Positions 36,527 through 45,870 of a stretch of 64,000 bases of DNA are shown here, in pieces. Under the pieces are notes generated by a model, which did not search any database, was not told where the DNA came from, and worked only from the letters and a program-made list of their open reading frames with translations. This DNA comes from Thermoanaerobacterium sp. PSU-2 (GTDB lineage: Bacteria; Bacillota; Thermoanaerobacteria; Thermoanaerobacterales; Thermoanaerobacteraceae). Where the stretch lies: positions 1 through 64,000 of the forward strand of contig NZ_MSQD01000007.1 in NCBI RefSeq assembly GCF_002102475.1. Reading direction: 5' to 3'. Numbering within the stretch: position 1 is the stretch's first letter; every line of letters begins with the position of its first letter. A program made the translations under genes and the position numbers.

Positions 36527-37921
36527 CTATCTATTGAAAAATGAGCCCAAAACGGTCTTTGCACTGGATAATGTCATCCCCAACAGACTACCGCTTCTCG
36601 TCATTATCTCATCTAAAGCATCTACAACTCTATCAATCTGCTCTTTAGTAACAATAAGCGGTGGTTCAAACCTTATAACATTTGGGTTGTTAAGAGTATA
36701 GGCAGTTATGATACGATGTTTGTTTTGAAGTTCTCCTGCCACCAATGATCCTAAGTATTCGTTGGACAACTTTGATACGGCTCCTCCAGACAATTTGTCT
36801 AAAAGCCCGCCTTCTGGCTGGTTAAATTCAACACCTATCATAAGACCTTTGCCTCTCACATCTTTTATCAATTTATGTTTATCTTTTAGCTCCTTTAGCC
36901 TCTTTAAGAAGTATTCACCTTTTTCTCTCGCTGCATCAGGAAGGTTTTTGTCTAAGATAAGTTTTATGGCTGTAATGCCAGCAGCGCATGCCAACGTATT
37001 GCCACCAAACGTAGATGTATGTAAAAGGCACCTATCAGTGGTTCCATATCCTTTTTTCCAAATCTCATCCTTTGCTATATACGCACCTATAGGCATCACG
37101 CCGCCACCCAGCGATTTAGCCAAGCACATTATGTCAGGCACCACATTTTCGTGCTCACAGGCAAACATCTTTCCAGTCCTGCCAAATCCAGTCTGTACTT
37201 CATCAAATATCAGATACGCATCGTATTTCTCAGTAAGCTCTCTCACTTCTCTTAAATATCCATCCGGTGGCACTATGACGCCGCCTTCGCCTTGTATTGG
37301 TTCAACAATAAATGCTGCTACATCTTTATCCTTTAAAGCATCTTCTAATGCATTGGCATCCCCATATTCCACCTGCACTGTGTCAGGAAGGAGAGGCATA
37401 AAGTACTTTTGGTACTTTTCACGTCCTGTGACAGAAAGAGCTCCTGCAGATTTTCCATGAAATGAATTTTTGCAGTAGACTATTTTATGCTTGCCTGAGG
37501 CAATTTTAGCAAGTTTCAGTGCACCTTCCACTGCTTCAGCACCGCTGTTGCAGAAAAAGCTTTTCTTTAAATCGCCAGGCGTAACCATCGCCAAATCATA
37601 CGCCAATGCCCCCGGAAAATCATTTACTGCAGCTTGAAGTATATTTGGAAAATCTTTCACTTTTTCTATCGCTTCATAAATCTCATCTGGATTGTGGCCT
37701 AAATTTAATGCACCATAACCGCCCAAGAAATCCAAATACTCGTTTCCATCGCTGTCCCATACAGATACGCCTTTTGCTTTCACAAAAAGCTTATCAAACT
37801 GCAACATCGACAGCATAGAGACAAAATTAGAATTTACGTACTCCTTGTAATTTTCCCGCACTTGGCTTCTGTTTAGTCTAAGCGCATCATCACACGTTAT
37901 GTACTTTTGATCCTCTTTCAT
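36527..37921 (-). CDS. Class III aminotransferase, putrescine aminotransferase type
   Basis: The 464-aa enzyme resembles PatA (YgjG). It has the PLP-binding motifs FFCNSGAEAVEGALKLAK, LIFDEVQTGFGRTG, the Schiff-base Lys in CLAKSLGGGVMPIG, and TSTFGGNTLACA. The C-terminal IRFEPPLIVT is also PatA-like. The likely reaction is putrescine plus 2-oxoglutarate giving 4-aminobutanal and glutamate; another omega-amino substrate is possible. ATG 37921 has GGAAAGGATG at correct spacing. The longer open frame to 38089 lacks a ribosome site and overlaps the divergent small gene at 38025, so it is rejected. Confidence 0.85.
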   Translation of the reverse strand: MKEDQKYITCDDALRLNRSQVRENYKEYVNSNFVSMLSMLQFDKLFVKAKGVSVWDSDGNEYLDFLGGYGALNLGHNPDEIYEAIEKVKDFPNILQAAVNDFPGALAYDLAMVTPGDLKKSFFCNSGAEAVEGALKLAKIASGKHKIVYCKNSFHGKSAGALSVTGREKYQKYFMPLLPDTVQVEYGDANALEDALKDKDVAAFIVEPIQGEGGVIVPPDGYLREVRELTEKYDAYLIFDEVQTGFGRTGKMFACEHENVVPDIMCLAKSLGGGVMPIGAYIAKDEIWKKGYGTTDRCLLHTSTFGGNTLACAAGITAIKLILDKNLPDAAREKGEYFLKRLKELKDKHKLIKDVRGKGLMIGVEFNQPEGGLLDKLSGGAVSKLSNEYLGSLVAGELQNKHRIITAYTLNNPNVIRFEPPLIVTKEQIDRVVDALDEIMTRSGSLLGMTLSSAKTVLGSFFNR

Positions 37922-38024
37922 AAAAAACATCCTTTCCTTAAATTTAAAATGATACCAACAGTATAAATTTGTTTTATTAATGAAAAATATAATTAAACAC
38001 CAAAAATCATTGGAGGTGTTTTTG

Positions 38025-38210
38025 ATGTCAATCAGAAAGAGCCACTGGACCAACATCAAGGGAAACCGAGTGGAATTCGCTGCTGACATCTACAAGTGGG
38101 AGACAAGGCATTTTAAGCGAGAAGCAAAATCGCAAAAAGCCCAGTACAGAGCCCACAACCATGGCATAAGCAAAGATGTAAAAAGGCCTATGCACGACAA
38201 AGTCACATGA
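38025..38210 (+). CDS. Small basic hypothetical protein
   Basis: This 61-aa protein starts MSIRKSHWTNIKGNRVEF and has TGGAGGTG six bases before the ATG. It is rich in Lys, Arg and His (KWETRHFKREAKSQKAQYRAHNHG) and probably binds nucleic acid or a metal; that is a guess from composition. It is divergent from the aminotransferase gene (103 bp between starts) and convergent with the DUF896 gene, with a shared bidirectional terminator. No family is recognised. Confidence 0.65.
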   Translation: MSIRKSHWTNIKGNRVEFAADIYKWETRHFKREAKSQKAQYRAHNHGISKDVKRPMHDKVT

Positions 38211-38230
38211 GGGAGATACATCTCTCCCTC
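38209..38230. terminator. Bidirectional terminator between two small genes
   Basis: GAGGGAGA / TCTCCCTC hairpin between convergent ORFs, with TTTAA after it on the plus side. It serves the 61-aa gene and possibly the DUF896 gene. Confidence 0.6.
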
Positions 38231-38231
38231 T

Positions 38232-38450
38232 TTAATGGTGATGATGGTGATGATGGCAGCAATCGTCGTGACACTCATCTTCATCGGCAAATTTTATGCT
38301 GTCAAGCTGCTGTTTTACCCTCTCTCTTATCTCCTTAACATACTCCATCCTTAATTTTGACTGCTCTATCTTCTCTTCATCTGTTAAACCTTCATTTTTT
38401 GATTTACGGTACAGATAATTTATCCTGTCTATCATCTCTTTTGTAATCAT
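38232..38450 (-). CDS. DUF896 (YnzC-family) protein with a Cys/His tail
   Basis: The 72-aa protein starts MITKEMIDRINYLYRKSK and has the helical-hairpin DUF896 core (GLTDEEKIEQSKLRMEYVKEI). GAGGTG precedes the ATG. The C-terminus ends DECHDDCCHHHHHHH, a natural Cys and His-rich tail that could bind Ni, Zn or Cu. The Bacillus homologue YnzC is SOS-linked in some reports, but the function is unknown. It is convergent with the 61-aa basic protein gene. Confidence 0.8.
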   Translation of the reverse strand: MITKEMIDRINYLYRKSKNEGLTDEEKIEQSKLRMEYVKEIRERVKQQLDSIKFADEDECHDDCCHHHHHHH

Positions 38451-38497
38451 ATATTCACCTCAATAACTAATTAATAATTATATTATATGACTTTTAT

Positions 38498-38526
38498 CAA
38501 AAAAGCAAAAGACGAGTAACCTCGCC
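38498..38526 (-). terminator. Probable terminator of sfsA
   Basis: GGCGAG-GTTA-CTCGTC (one mismatch) followed by TTTTGCTTTTTTG on the minus strand, just after the sfsA stop. Confidence 0.6.
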
Positions 38527-38538
38527 CCCTAAACATTG

Positions 38539-39228
38539 TTAAATTTTAATTTCGATTTCACCTTTAATGTCAATAAAGTTTTCTTTAACGTCGCAACAAT
38601 ATGCGTATGCTTCAACACCTGATTCAATGGCGTCTTTCAAAGCAGATGCAAATTTAACATCTGTCTTTACATTTGGCGTAAAGTAAAGCACGTTATCCAT
38701 CTGCACGAGAAAAACGACAGCAGCCCTCATGCCTTCTTCTTTAACACTTTTAAGCTCTAACATGTGTTTTGTCCCTCTTTCGGTTGGTGCATCAGGAAAC
38801 ATTACAACGCCATTTTCCTCAAGTGTTACACCTTTAACTTCTACGAAAAAAATTTCATCTTTCTTTGATAGCTTAAGATCAAATTTGCTGTTTTTATACG
38901 TCTTTTCTTTTTCGATTACATCATAACCTGCAAACTTATCCAATTTGCCCTTTAAAATGTTATCCATAACTACTTTGTTGGGAATCTGTGAATCGATAGA
39001 TATAAGCCTTTTCCCTTTATAGACGAATTCCAATTCGTAAGGAGTTTTTCTCCCCATTCCTTCCCGCCTTTCAAGGACAACAGTTGCGCCAGGCACAAAA
39101 AGTTCCTTGCACCTACCTGTATTAGGCACATGAACAGTCGTAATTTCACCATCTATCTCTACACGAGCTAAAAATCTGTTTATTCTCTCTAAAAATCTCC
39201 CTCTTACAATAGGGTTTTCTATAAACAT
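38539..39228 (-). CDS. sfsA: SfsA family DNA/RNA nuclease
   Basis: This 229-aa protein belongs to the SfsA (sugar fermentation stimulation) family. An OB-like N-terminal part has RGRFLERINRFLARVEIDG and HVPNTGRCKELFVPG. A nuclease-like part has SKFDLKLSKKDEIFFVEVKGVTLEENG, containing a D...ExK-like set. A PTERGTKHM motif follows. Its role in vivo is unclear: the name comes from maltose use in E. coli, but family members have nuclease activity. It follows the folate operon on the same strand, 20 nt after the PTPS gene. Confidence 0.9.
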   Translation of the reverse strand: MFIENPIVRGRFLERINRFLARVEIDGEITTVHVPNTGRCKELFVPGATVVLERREGMGRKTPYELEFVYKGKRLISIDSQIPNKVVMDNILKGKLDKFAGYDVIEKEKTYKNSKFDLKLSKKDEIFFVEVKGVTLEENGVVMFPDAPTERGTKHMLELKSVKEEGMRAAVVFLVQMDNVLYFTPNVKTDVKFASALKDAIESGVEAYAYCCDVKENFIDIKGEIEIKI

Positions 39229-39248
39229 TTAACGCCGACCTTCCACAG

Positions 39249-39620
39249 TTACTTTATAAAGTCCTGTATGGTTACTTCAGCAAAACTCGTAGGAGTTTCC
39301 CACAACCTTATGCTGAAAAGATGAAATCTCTCACTTTTCAAAAGAGGGTCTAACTTTCTCCACATCCAAACTGCTATATTTTCACACGTTGTGTTAAAGC
39401 CTAAGACTTCATTTAAGTACGCATGATCCAATTTTTTTACCACTTCACTATCAACGATAGCTTTAAGATGAGCAAAATCTATGACCATTCCTTCATCGTC
39501 TATGCTGCCTTCTACAGTTACCTCCAGCTTGTACGTATGCCCATGAAGATTTTCGCACTTGCCATTGTAACTGGTCAAATTGTGAGCACTGTCAAATGTA
39601 AATACTTTTGTTACTTTCAT
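39249..39620 (-). CDS. PTPS-family enzyme with Cys and Glu at the active site (FolB substitute?)
   Basis: This 123-aa 6-pyruvoyltetrahydropterin synthase-like protein has zinc His residues His13, His26 and His28 (SAHNL, CENLHGH). Residues 22-23 are Cys and Glu. PTPS proteins with a Glu replacing or accompanying the catalytic Cys (PTPS-III) can replace dihydroneopterin aldolase. The gene overlaps folK by 4 nt in an operon with folP and folE that has no folB. ATG 39620 shares bases with the folK stop. It could alternatively be QueD for queuosine, but no other que genes are nearby. Confidence 0.85.
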   Translation of the reverse strand: MKVTKVFTFDSAHNLTSYNGKCENLHGHTYKLEVTVEGSIDDEGMVIDFAHLKAIVDSEVVKKLDHAYLNEVLGFNTTCENIAVWMWRKLDPLLKSERFHLFSIRLWETPTSFAEVTIQDFIK

Positions 39621-40120
39621 ACATCCACCACCTTGTGCCAATCTCTTTTATAAAGTTTCACACCTTTCTTGTCTGGTAGCCTTTCAATTATGCTGGACAA
39701 TTTCTCCCCATCTTTCGTTATGTCAGGTGCAATATCATTAAGTGGAATCAACACAAAAGCTCTTTCCCACATGCGCTCATGAGGTATTTTTAAATCGTCA
39801 TTATCTACAACCAAATCACCGTACAGAAGGATGTCTATGTCAATGGTCCTTGGACCCCATCTTACAGTTCTCTCTCTTTTAAGCTCCTTTTCCACACTAT
39901 TCACAACTTTTAACAGATCATGTGGTTTAAGTTCCGTTTTTACCTTTGCTACGGCATTTAAAAATTTACCTTGCTCTTTATAACCTACAGGCTCTGTCTC
40001 GTAAATAGGCGACACCTTTTCTATGATAACAGAATTCTCTGAAAGCTTTATAAGAGCGTTTCTCAAGTATTCTTCCCTATCACCCATGTTAGAGCCAATG
40101 GATAAAAAGACATCTTTCAT
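39617..40120 (-). CDS. folK: 6-hydroxymethyl-dihydropterin pyrophosphokinase (HPPK)
   Basis: The 167-aa protein starts MKDVFLSIGSNMGDREEYLR and contains the HPPK signature RWGPRTIDIDILLYGD. It transfers pyrophosphate to hydroxymethyl-dihydropterin, giving the substrate for FolP. ATG 40120 overlaps the folP stop by 4 nt (ATGA), and the gene overlaps the PTPS gene by 4 nt. This tight coupling indicates one operon. Confidence 0.95.
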   Translation of the reverse strand: MKDVFLSIGSNMGDREEYLRNALIKLSENSVIIEKVSPIYETEPVGYKEQGKFLNAVAKVKTELKPHDLLKVVNSVEKELKRERTVRWGPRTIDIDILLYGDLVVDNDDLKIPHERMWERAFVLIPLNDIAPDITKDGEKLSSIIERLPDKKGVKLYKRDWHKVVDV

Positions 40121-40929
40121 CTTACCATCGCATCCGTCATCTTGGCTACACGCCACATTTCTTTCACGTCGTGCACTCTGACGATGTCAGCACCTTTCAC
40201 TATTCCAACTGCAACCGTTGCAGCAGTGCCCTCCATTCTTTCATTTACGTCAAGGTTTAAAACGCGCCCTATCATTGATTTTCTTGATGTCCCAAGCAAT
40301 ATGGGAAATCCCAATATTTTAAGCTCATCAAGCCTTCTCATCAATGTCAGATTGTGCTCTAAAGTCTTTCCAAAGCCTATTCCTGGATCGATCATTATGC
40401 TTTCCTTTTTTATGCCTGCTTTCAAAGCAATATCAATGCTTCTCTCAAAGAAGTTTATGACCTCCTGCAAAAGGTCATGGTACTCTGCCACTTCCTTATT
40501 GTGCATTATCACCACACCAGCGCCAAAATCGGCGACGACTTTTGCCATATCTGGATCTCTTTGCAAACCCCAGATGTCGTTTATGATGTGTGCTCCATTT
40601 TTAAGGCACTCGTAAGCCACTTTTGACTTCATCGTATCAATTGAAATTATGGTGTCTACTTCACACAACTTCTTGACTATATCATTTATCCTTGAAAGTT
40701 CTTCTTCAGCAGTAACTGGTTCGTATCCAGGCCTTGAAGATTCTCCGCCTACGTCTATTATATCAGCACCGTCTTCCATCATCTTTAAGACTCTCTCCAT
40801 GCCTTTTTCCAATGTATTGTATTTCCCGCCGTCAGAAAAAGAATCAGGCGTCATATTCAATATGCCCATTATGTACGTTCTCTTGCCGATTTCCAACTCT
40901 TTATCCCTTAATTTCAACATATAAGCCAT
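40117..40929 (-). CDS. folP: Dihydropteroate synthase
   Basis: This 270-aa TIM-barrel enzyme has IMGILNMTPDSFSDGGK and DIIDVGGESSRPGYEPV (pterin and phosphate loops). MIDPGIGFGKTLEHN and LGTSRKSMIG follow. It joins p-aminobenzoate to hydroxymethyl-dihydropterin diphosphate and is the sulfonamide target. It starts 21 nt after folE and is coupled to folK. A separate DHPS-domain-like protein occurs at 54419. Confidence 0.95.
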   Translation of the reverse strand: MAYMLKLRDKELEIGKRTYIMGILNMTPDSFSDGGKYNTLEKGMERVLKMMEDGADIIDVGGESSRPGYEPVTAEEELSRINDIVKKLCEVDTIISIDTMKSKVAYECLKNGAHIINDIWGLQRDPDMAKVVADFGAGVVIMHNKEVAEYHDLLQEVINFFERSIDIALKAGIKKESIMIDPGIGFGKTLEHNLTLMRRLDELKILGFPILLGTSRKSMIGRVLNLDVNERMEGTAATVAVGIVKGADIVRVHDVKEMWRVAKMTDAMVR

Positions 40930-40950
40930 AACATCACCCTTTCCCTGTGA

Positions 40951-41517
40951 TCATCGCTTTCCATTTATCAAAAGCATGACTTCCTCTCTTGACCTTTGAT
41001 CTGTCTTAAAAAGTCCCCTAAGCGCAGACGTTACAGTCTTGGCTCCAGGTTTTTTTATGCCACGCATCGTCATGCAAAGGTGTTCTGCCTCTACGACGAC
41101 CGCAACTCCTAAAGGATTTGCAGCTTTTACAATCGTATCAGCGATCTCGCTGGTAAGCCTTTCCTGCAGTTGAGGCTTTTTGGCTAAAATATCGACGATT
41201 CTGGCAAGCTTGGAAAGCCCCAAAATTGTGCCTTTTCTTGGAAGATACGCCACATGAGCAACGCCCATAAATGGCAGCAAATGATGTTCACACATGGAGT
41301 ACATTGGAATATCTTTTACTATGACTATTTCTTGATGCTCGTCTTCTTTAAATGTCTTTATGACATCCATCACATTTTCATGAAGACCTGAAAAAATTTC
41401 TTCGTACATCCTGGCAACCCTATCGGGTGTCTCTAAAAGCCCTTCTCTTTTAGGGTCTTCACCTATAGCCTCAAGTATGTCGTAAACTGCTTTTTTTATC
41501 TTCTCTTTATCTATCAT
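40951..41517 (-). CDS. folE: GTP cyclohydrolase I
   Basis: This 188-aa enzyme has the FolE signature. The zinc-binding Cys and His lie in [14 protein letters not shown], and a further Cys is in [25 protein letters not shown] and TVTSALRG also fit. It makes dihydroneopterin triphosphate from GTP. The start is taken as ATG 41517, seven bases after GGAG, since the ATG at 41523 is too close to it. It is the first gene of the folate operon, with a promoter at 41552-41580. Confidence 0.95.
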   Translation of the reverse strand: MIDKEKIKKAVYDILEAIGEDPKREGLLETPDRVARMYEEIFSGLHENVMDVIKTFKEDEHQEIVIVKDIPMYSMCEHHLLPFMGVAHVAYLPRKGTILGLSKLARIVDILAKKPQLQERLTSEIADTIVKAANPLGVAVVVEAEHLCMTMRGIKKPGAKTVTSALRGLFKTDQRSREEVMLLINGKR

Positions 41518-41551
41518 CGCCATGCTCCTTAAAAGAACTTATTTTTATATC

Positions 41552-41580
41552 AATATAACATTTTTTAGCCTCTCGTACAA
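41552..41580 (-). promoter_or_regulatory. sigma-A promoter of the folate operon
   Basis: TTGTAC (41575-41580), a 17-nt spacer and TATATT (41552-41557) on the minus strand, downstream of the lysS terminator. Confidence 0.65.
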
Positions 41581-41604
41581 GTATTGCGACAATTTTGACA
41601 TAAA

Positions 41605-41634
41605 AATAAAAAACGGCTCTCATGAACCGTTTTT
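41605..41634 (-). terminator. Terminator of lysS
   Basis: AAAACGG / CCGTTTT with a 10-nt loop is followed by a T-rich tract (TTATTTTTAT) on the minus strand, just after the lysS stop. Confidence 0.8.
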
Positions 41635-41650
41635 CGCTTTAAGAATATTT

Positions 41651-43186
<1,536 letters not shown>

Positions 43187-43660
43187 TTATTTGTGTATTT
43201 CTAAAACTTTGAGTTTTATTATTCCTGCTGGCACTTCTACGCTAACCGTATCACCTACTTTTTTGCCTAAAAGTGCCTTACCTATAGGTGATTCATCAGA
43301 TATTTTGTTATTCATAGGATCTGCCTCAGTCGATCCTACTATCGTGTACTCTGCTTCTTCTTTAAAATCCTCATCGTAGACTTTTACAGTGCAGCCTACA
43401 CTTACTTTGTCAATGGCGATATCCTCTTCATCGATGACTTGAGCGTTTCTAAGCATGGCTTCTATTGTAGCTATCCTTCCCTCAATAAACGCCTGCTCGT
43501 TTTTCGCCTCATCGTATTCAGAGTTTTCGCTTAAGTCTCCAAATGCACGAGCTTGTTTGATTTTTTCAGCAACTTCAGGCCTTTTTACAGACTTAAGATA
43601 GTCTAACTCCTCTTCTAATTTTTTTAAGCCATCATAAGTTAAAATCACTTGCTTACCCAT
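43187..43660 (-). CDS. greA: Transcription elongation factor GreA
   Basis: The 157-aa protein starts [20 protein letters not shown]. It has the N-terminal antiparallel coiled coil ([20 protein letters not shown], with the tip acidic residues) and a C-terminal FKBP-like domain ([21 protein letters not shown]). It stimulates transcript cleavage by stalled RNA polymerase. ATG 43660 has AAAGGAGA upstream, and the longer open frame is rejected. A promoter lies at 43690-43717. Confidence 0.96.
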   Translation of the reverse strand: MGKQVILTYDGLKKLEEELDYLKSVKRPEVAEKIKQARAFGDLSENSEYDEAKNEQAFIEGRIATIEAMLRNAQVIDEEDIAIDKVSVGCTVKVYDEDFKEEAEYTIVGSTEADPMNNKISDESPIGKALLGKKVGDTVSVEVPAGIIKLKVLEIHK

Positions 43661-43689
43661 ATTGCCAATCTCCTTTATAACAATATTGT

Positions 43690-43717
43690 ATTTTATTCTA
43701 TGTTTAAGCCATATCAA
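43690..43717 (-). promoter_or_regulatory. Promoter of greA-lysS
   Basis: TTGATA (43712-43717), a 16-nt spacer and TAAAAT (43690-43695) on the minus strand. Confidence 0.6.
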
Positions 43718-43733
43718 TTATGATAATATTAAT

Positions 43734-43764
43734 ACACAAGCACTGCTTTATGCAGTGCTTGTGT
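43734..43764. repeat. Perfect 13-bp hairpin after the acyl-ACP-reductase-like gene
   Basis: ACACAAGCACTGC and GCAGTGCTTGTGT flank a 5-nt loop. It is the only strong structure between the 43816 stop and the greA promoter, so it may end that transcript. No T-run follows on the minus strand, so factor-independent termination is uncertain. Confidence 0.6.
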
Positions 43765-43815
43765 CTATATTTTCATGTGGAATATTATAAAACAGTTTAC
43801 AAATAAAGTCAAGTA

Positions 43816-44910
43816 TTATACGGCACTAAATCTATTTTCTTTTAATCTCCTTGCCGCATTCTTTCTCACGTTTTCTATGGTTTCCTCTGATACAGCTCTT
43901 TCAAAGCTCCTGAATCCTCCAAGTTTGAAGCCGTGTTTTTTTGCCAACTTTGCTATCGTATCAACTTGCTCCACCGTTAAGTCTCTACCTAATGAGAAAT
44001 TTTCTATCATGCCTTCCATTGCAAGTATCATTGTCTCTGCCATACACGCATAACTTGTCTTTGGCGGAAAACCAAAATTGAAGTGAAAATCCACATCGCC
44101 TGGCACTTCTACGACACCACCTTCTATAACCAATACATCGTCTCTTGCATCAGCAACTTCTTTAGACACATCTCTTGGCCTTGCCACATCGCAGACGACA
44201 GCACCGGGTTTTAGGTATTCAGGCTTTATAATGGTATCTACAGCACTTGTGACTGTCACAACTATGTCTGCGGTCTTCAAAGCGTCTTTTACGTCAGATG
44301 TGACTCTTGCAGCCATGCCTGTCTTCTCCAATAGGTATTTGCTGAAGTCCTCTAATTTTTGCTTGTTTCTTGCCACCAATGTCATGTACTTGGCTTCTCT
44401 GGAAAGTATCTCAGCGCACACTTTTCCTATGGAACCTGTAGCGCCTATTACTACAACCTCTGAATCCCTTATATCCTTTCCCATAAGCTCAGCAGCTTTT
44501 TTTGTGCCTTCTATGGCAGTAGCGATTGTATAGCTGTTGCCTGTAGTTACAGCAATATTGAGATTTTTTGCCACTGTAATCCCTGCATCTCCAACTACAG
44601 ACGTCAAAGCACCTAATCCTACGATTTCAGCTCCCAAATTTTCTGCTATCTTGCCAGCTTTAATAATTTTTTTCATGACGTAATCTTCCGGAAGGCTCAT
44701 CATCTGATTAGAGATAAGCGGCACTGCTACAAAATAGCCTTTCGTTTCAGCATACTTGCTTTTTACACCTGTTATCTCCGATACTTTAAGAGGCGGCAGC
44801 ATTTTTGTAAATCCCTCTACAACGCTGCGGGGCAATTTATTCATAATCTTAAACTTTCTGCTGACATCTTCGTATTCAATTGGATGTATGATAAAAGCGA
44901 ACTTGTGCAT
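43816..44910 (-). CDS. Acyl-ACP reductase-like Rossmann protein
   Basis: This 364-aa protein resembles cyanobacterial acyl-ACP reductase (AAR). It shares VTTGNSYTIATA, the NAD(P)-binding GATGSIGKVCAE, a GGVVE segment and YACMAETM. Cys289 of YACMAETM aligns with the thioester Cys of AAR (FACFAEAM). NFSLGR followed by KHGFKLGGF closes the match. AAR reduces acyl-ACP to fatty aldehyde. Here the substrate is unknown, and general annotation would call it shikimate/quinate dehydrogenase-like. It is the last gene of a three-gene unit, 26 nt after its neighbour. Confidence 0.8.
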   Translation of the reverse strand: MHKFAFIIHPIEYEDVSRKFKIMNKLPRSVVEGFTKMLPPLKVSEITGVKSKYAETKGYFVAVPLISNQMMSLPEDYVMKKIIKAGKIAENLGAEIVGLGALTSVVGDAGITVAKNLNIAVTTGNSYTIATAIEGTKKAAELMGKDIRDSEVVVIGATGSIGKVCAEILSREAKYMTLVARNKQKLEDFSKYLLEKTGMAARVTSDVKDALKTADIVVTVTSAVDTIIKPEYLKPGAVVCDVARPRDVSKEVADARDDVLVIEGGVVEVPGDVDFHFNFGFPPKTSYACMAETMILAMEGMIENFSLGRDLTVEQVDTIAKLAKKHGFKLGGFRSFERAVSEETIENVRKNAARRLKENRFSAV

Positions 44911-44936
44911 GTTAAATCATCCTTTCAACAAAATAT

Positions 44937-45866
44937 TTACTTTTCTATTGAGGCTTTTTCACCGTTTAGATATTCTACCCTCGGCTCAAAGCCAATCTTA
45001 TCGAGAAGCATATTGTAATCATCCGGTTTCATCTCAGATGGACTTTTGCCTGATAGCGATACGAGCACAGCTTCCATTACATTGGTGCCAAACGACCTTC
45101 CATTTAGATTTGGTGTCGTTGTGATAAGAAGCTTGACACCTCTATCTTTAAGCATCTTTACATCATCTTTTGTGACAGTATTTGTCACGATAATTTTGTC
45201 TTTCAGATCGTCAGGCATGTACTTTTTGACAAACAAATAATCGCCTGCTATTATGTCAGCTTCTTTATAGAATTTTTCGTACTTTCTGCCGTCTATTGAA
45301 AGCTGCTTATCTCCTGTAGGGTACAACATTTCAAATGGCATCTTCACTATTATAGGGGCTATAATGGCTGCCAATCCGTAAAGAAGTTTAAGTGAATGAA
45401 GTGGTATCGGCACACCTAAGGCAAATATCATATCGCCAAGCGTCAAATCAGCCCCATACTCATGAAATGTCTGAGTCATGCCGAACCGATCCATCGCACT
45501 CACTATGAGAACTTTCTTGCCTTTTATGTCCACTATGTTGTTGTCATGTATGTATTTTATTACCCTTCTTTCAAGCGTATTCTTAAGGCCAGAACCATCT
45601 ACGATTGGCGATATCTTAGCAGCATTTTTAAGTGGAACCGCATCTTTTATGACATACCTTCTCTCTCCGGCATACAGGTACAAGTCTATACCGCCCATGC
45701 CAAATGCATCGACTTTCCCGTCAAGCTCTTTTATAAGCTCTATGGCTTTTTTCATATCGCCATCTGTGCCAATTCGTTCGATTATAAACTTTTCTCCTAA
45801 TATCTCCGTCTCTACTCTGTTATTCCTTGTTGATGAGCCTATGCTTACGCTCACTACCCTTTTCAC
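44937..45866 (-). CDS. Conserved protein of the AAR-like cluster (quinate-dehydrogenase label)
   Basis: The 309-aa protein starts with GTG at 45866 after GGAGATG. Recognisable features are VDAFGMGGIDLYLYAGERRY, GKKVLIVSAMDRFGMTQTF and VKLLITTTPNLNGRSFGTNV. I recall such proteins being labelled quinate 5-dehydrogenase in clostridial genomes, but I see no normal GxGxxG dinucleotide motif and do not trust that name. It is soluble except for one moderately hydrophobic stretch (LKLLYGLAAIIAPIIVKM). It lies 4 nt after the HTH gene and 26 nt before the AAR-like gene, so the three are one operon. Confidence 0.7.
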   Translation of the reverse strand: MKRVVSVSIGSSTRNNRVETEILGEKFIIERIGTDGDMKKAIELIKELDGKVDAFGMGGIDLYLYAGERRYVIKDAVPLKNAAKISPIVDGSGLKNTLERRVIKYIHDNNIVDIKGKKVLIVSAMDRFGMTQTFHEYGADLTLGDMIFALGVPIPLHSLKLLYGLAAIIAPIIVKMPFEMLYPTGDKQLSIDGRKYEKFYKEADIIAGDYLFVKKYMPDDLKDKIIVTNTVTKDDVKMLKDRGVKLLITTTPNLNGRSFGTNVMEAVLVSLSGKSPSEMKPDDYNMLLDKIGFEPRVEYLNGEKASIEK

Positions 45867-45870
45867 AAGA

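Noticed and set aside
38232-38252. Seven consecutive His codons looked like a cloned affinity tag
   Set aside because: The codons lie at the natural end of a DUF896 frame with its own ribosome site, after DECHDDCC, and next to a normal bidirectional terminator. No vector sequence is present.
38090-38290. Minus-strand 66-codon frame overlapping the 61-aa gene
   Set aside because: It overlaps two better supported genes and includes the bidirectional terminator. It has no ribosome site.
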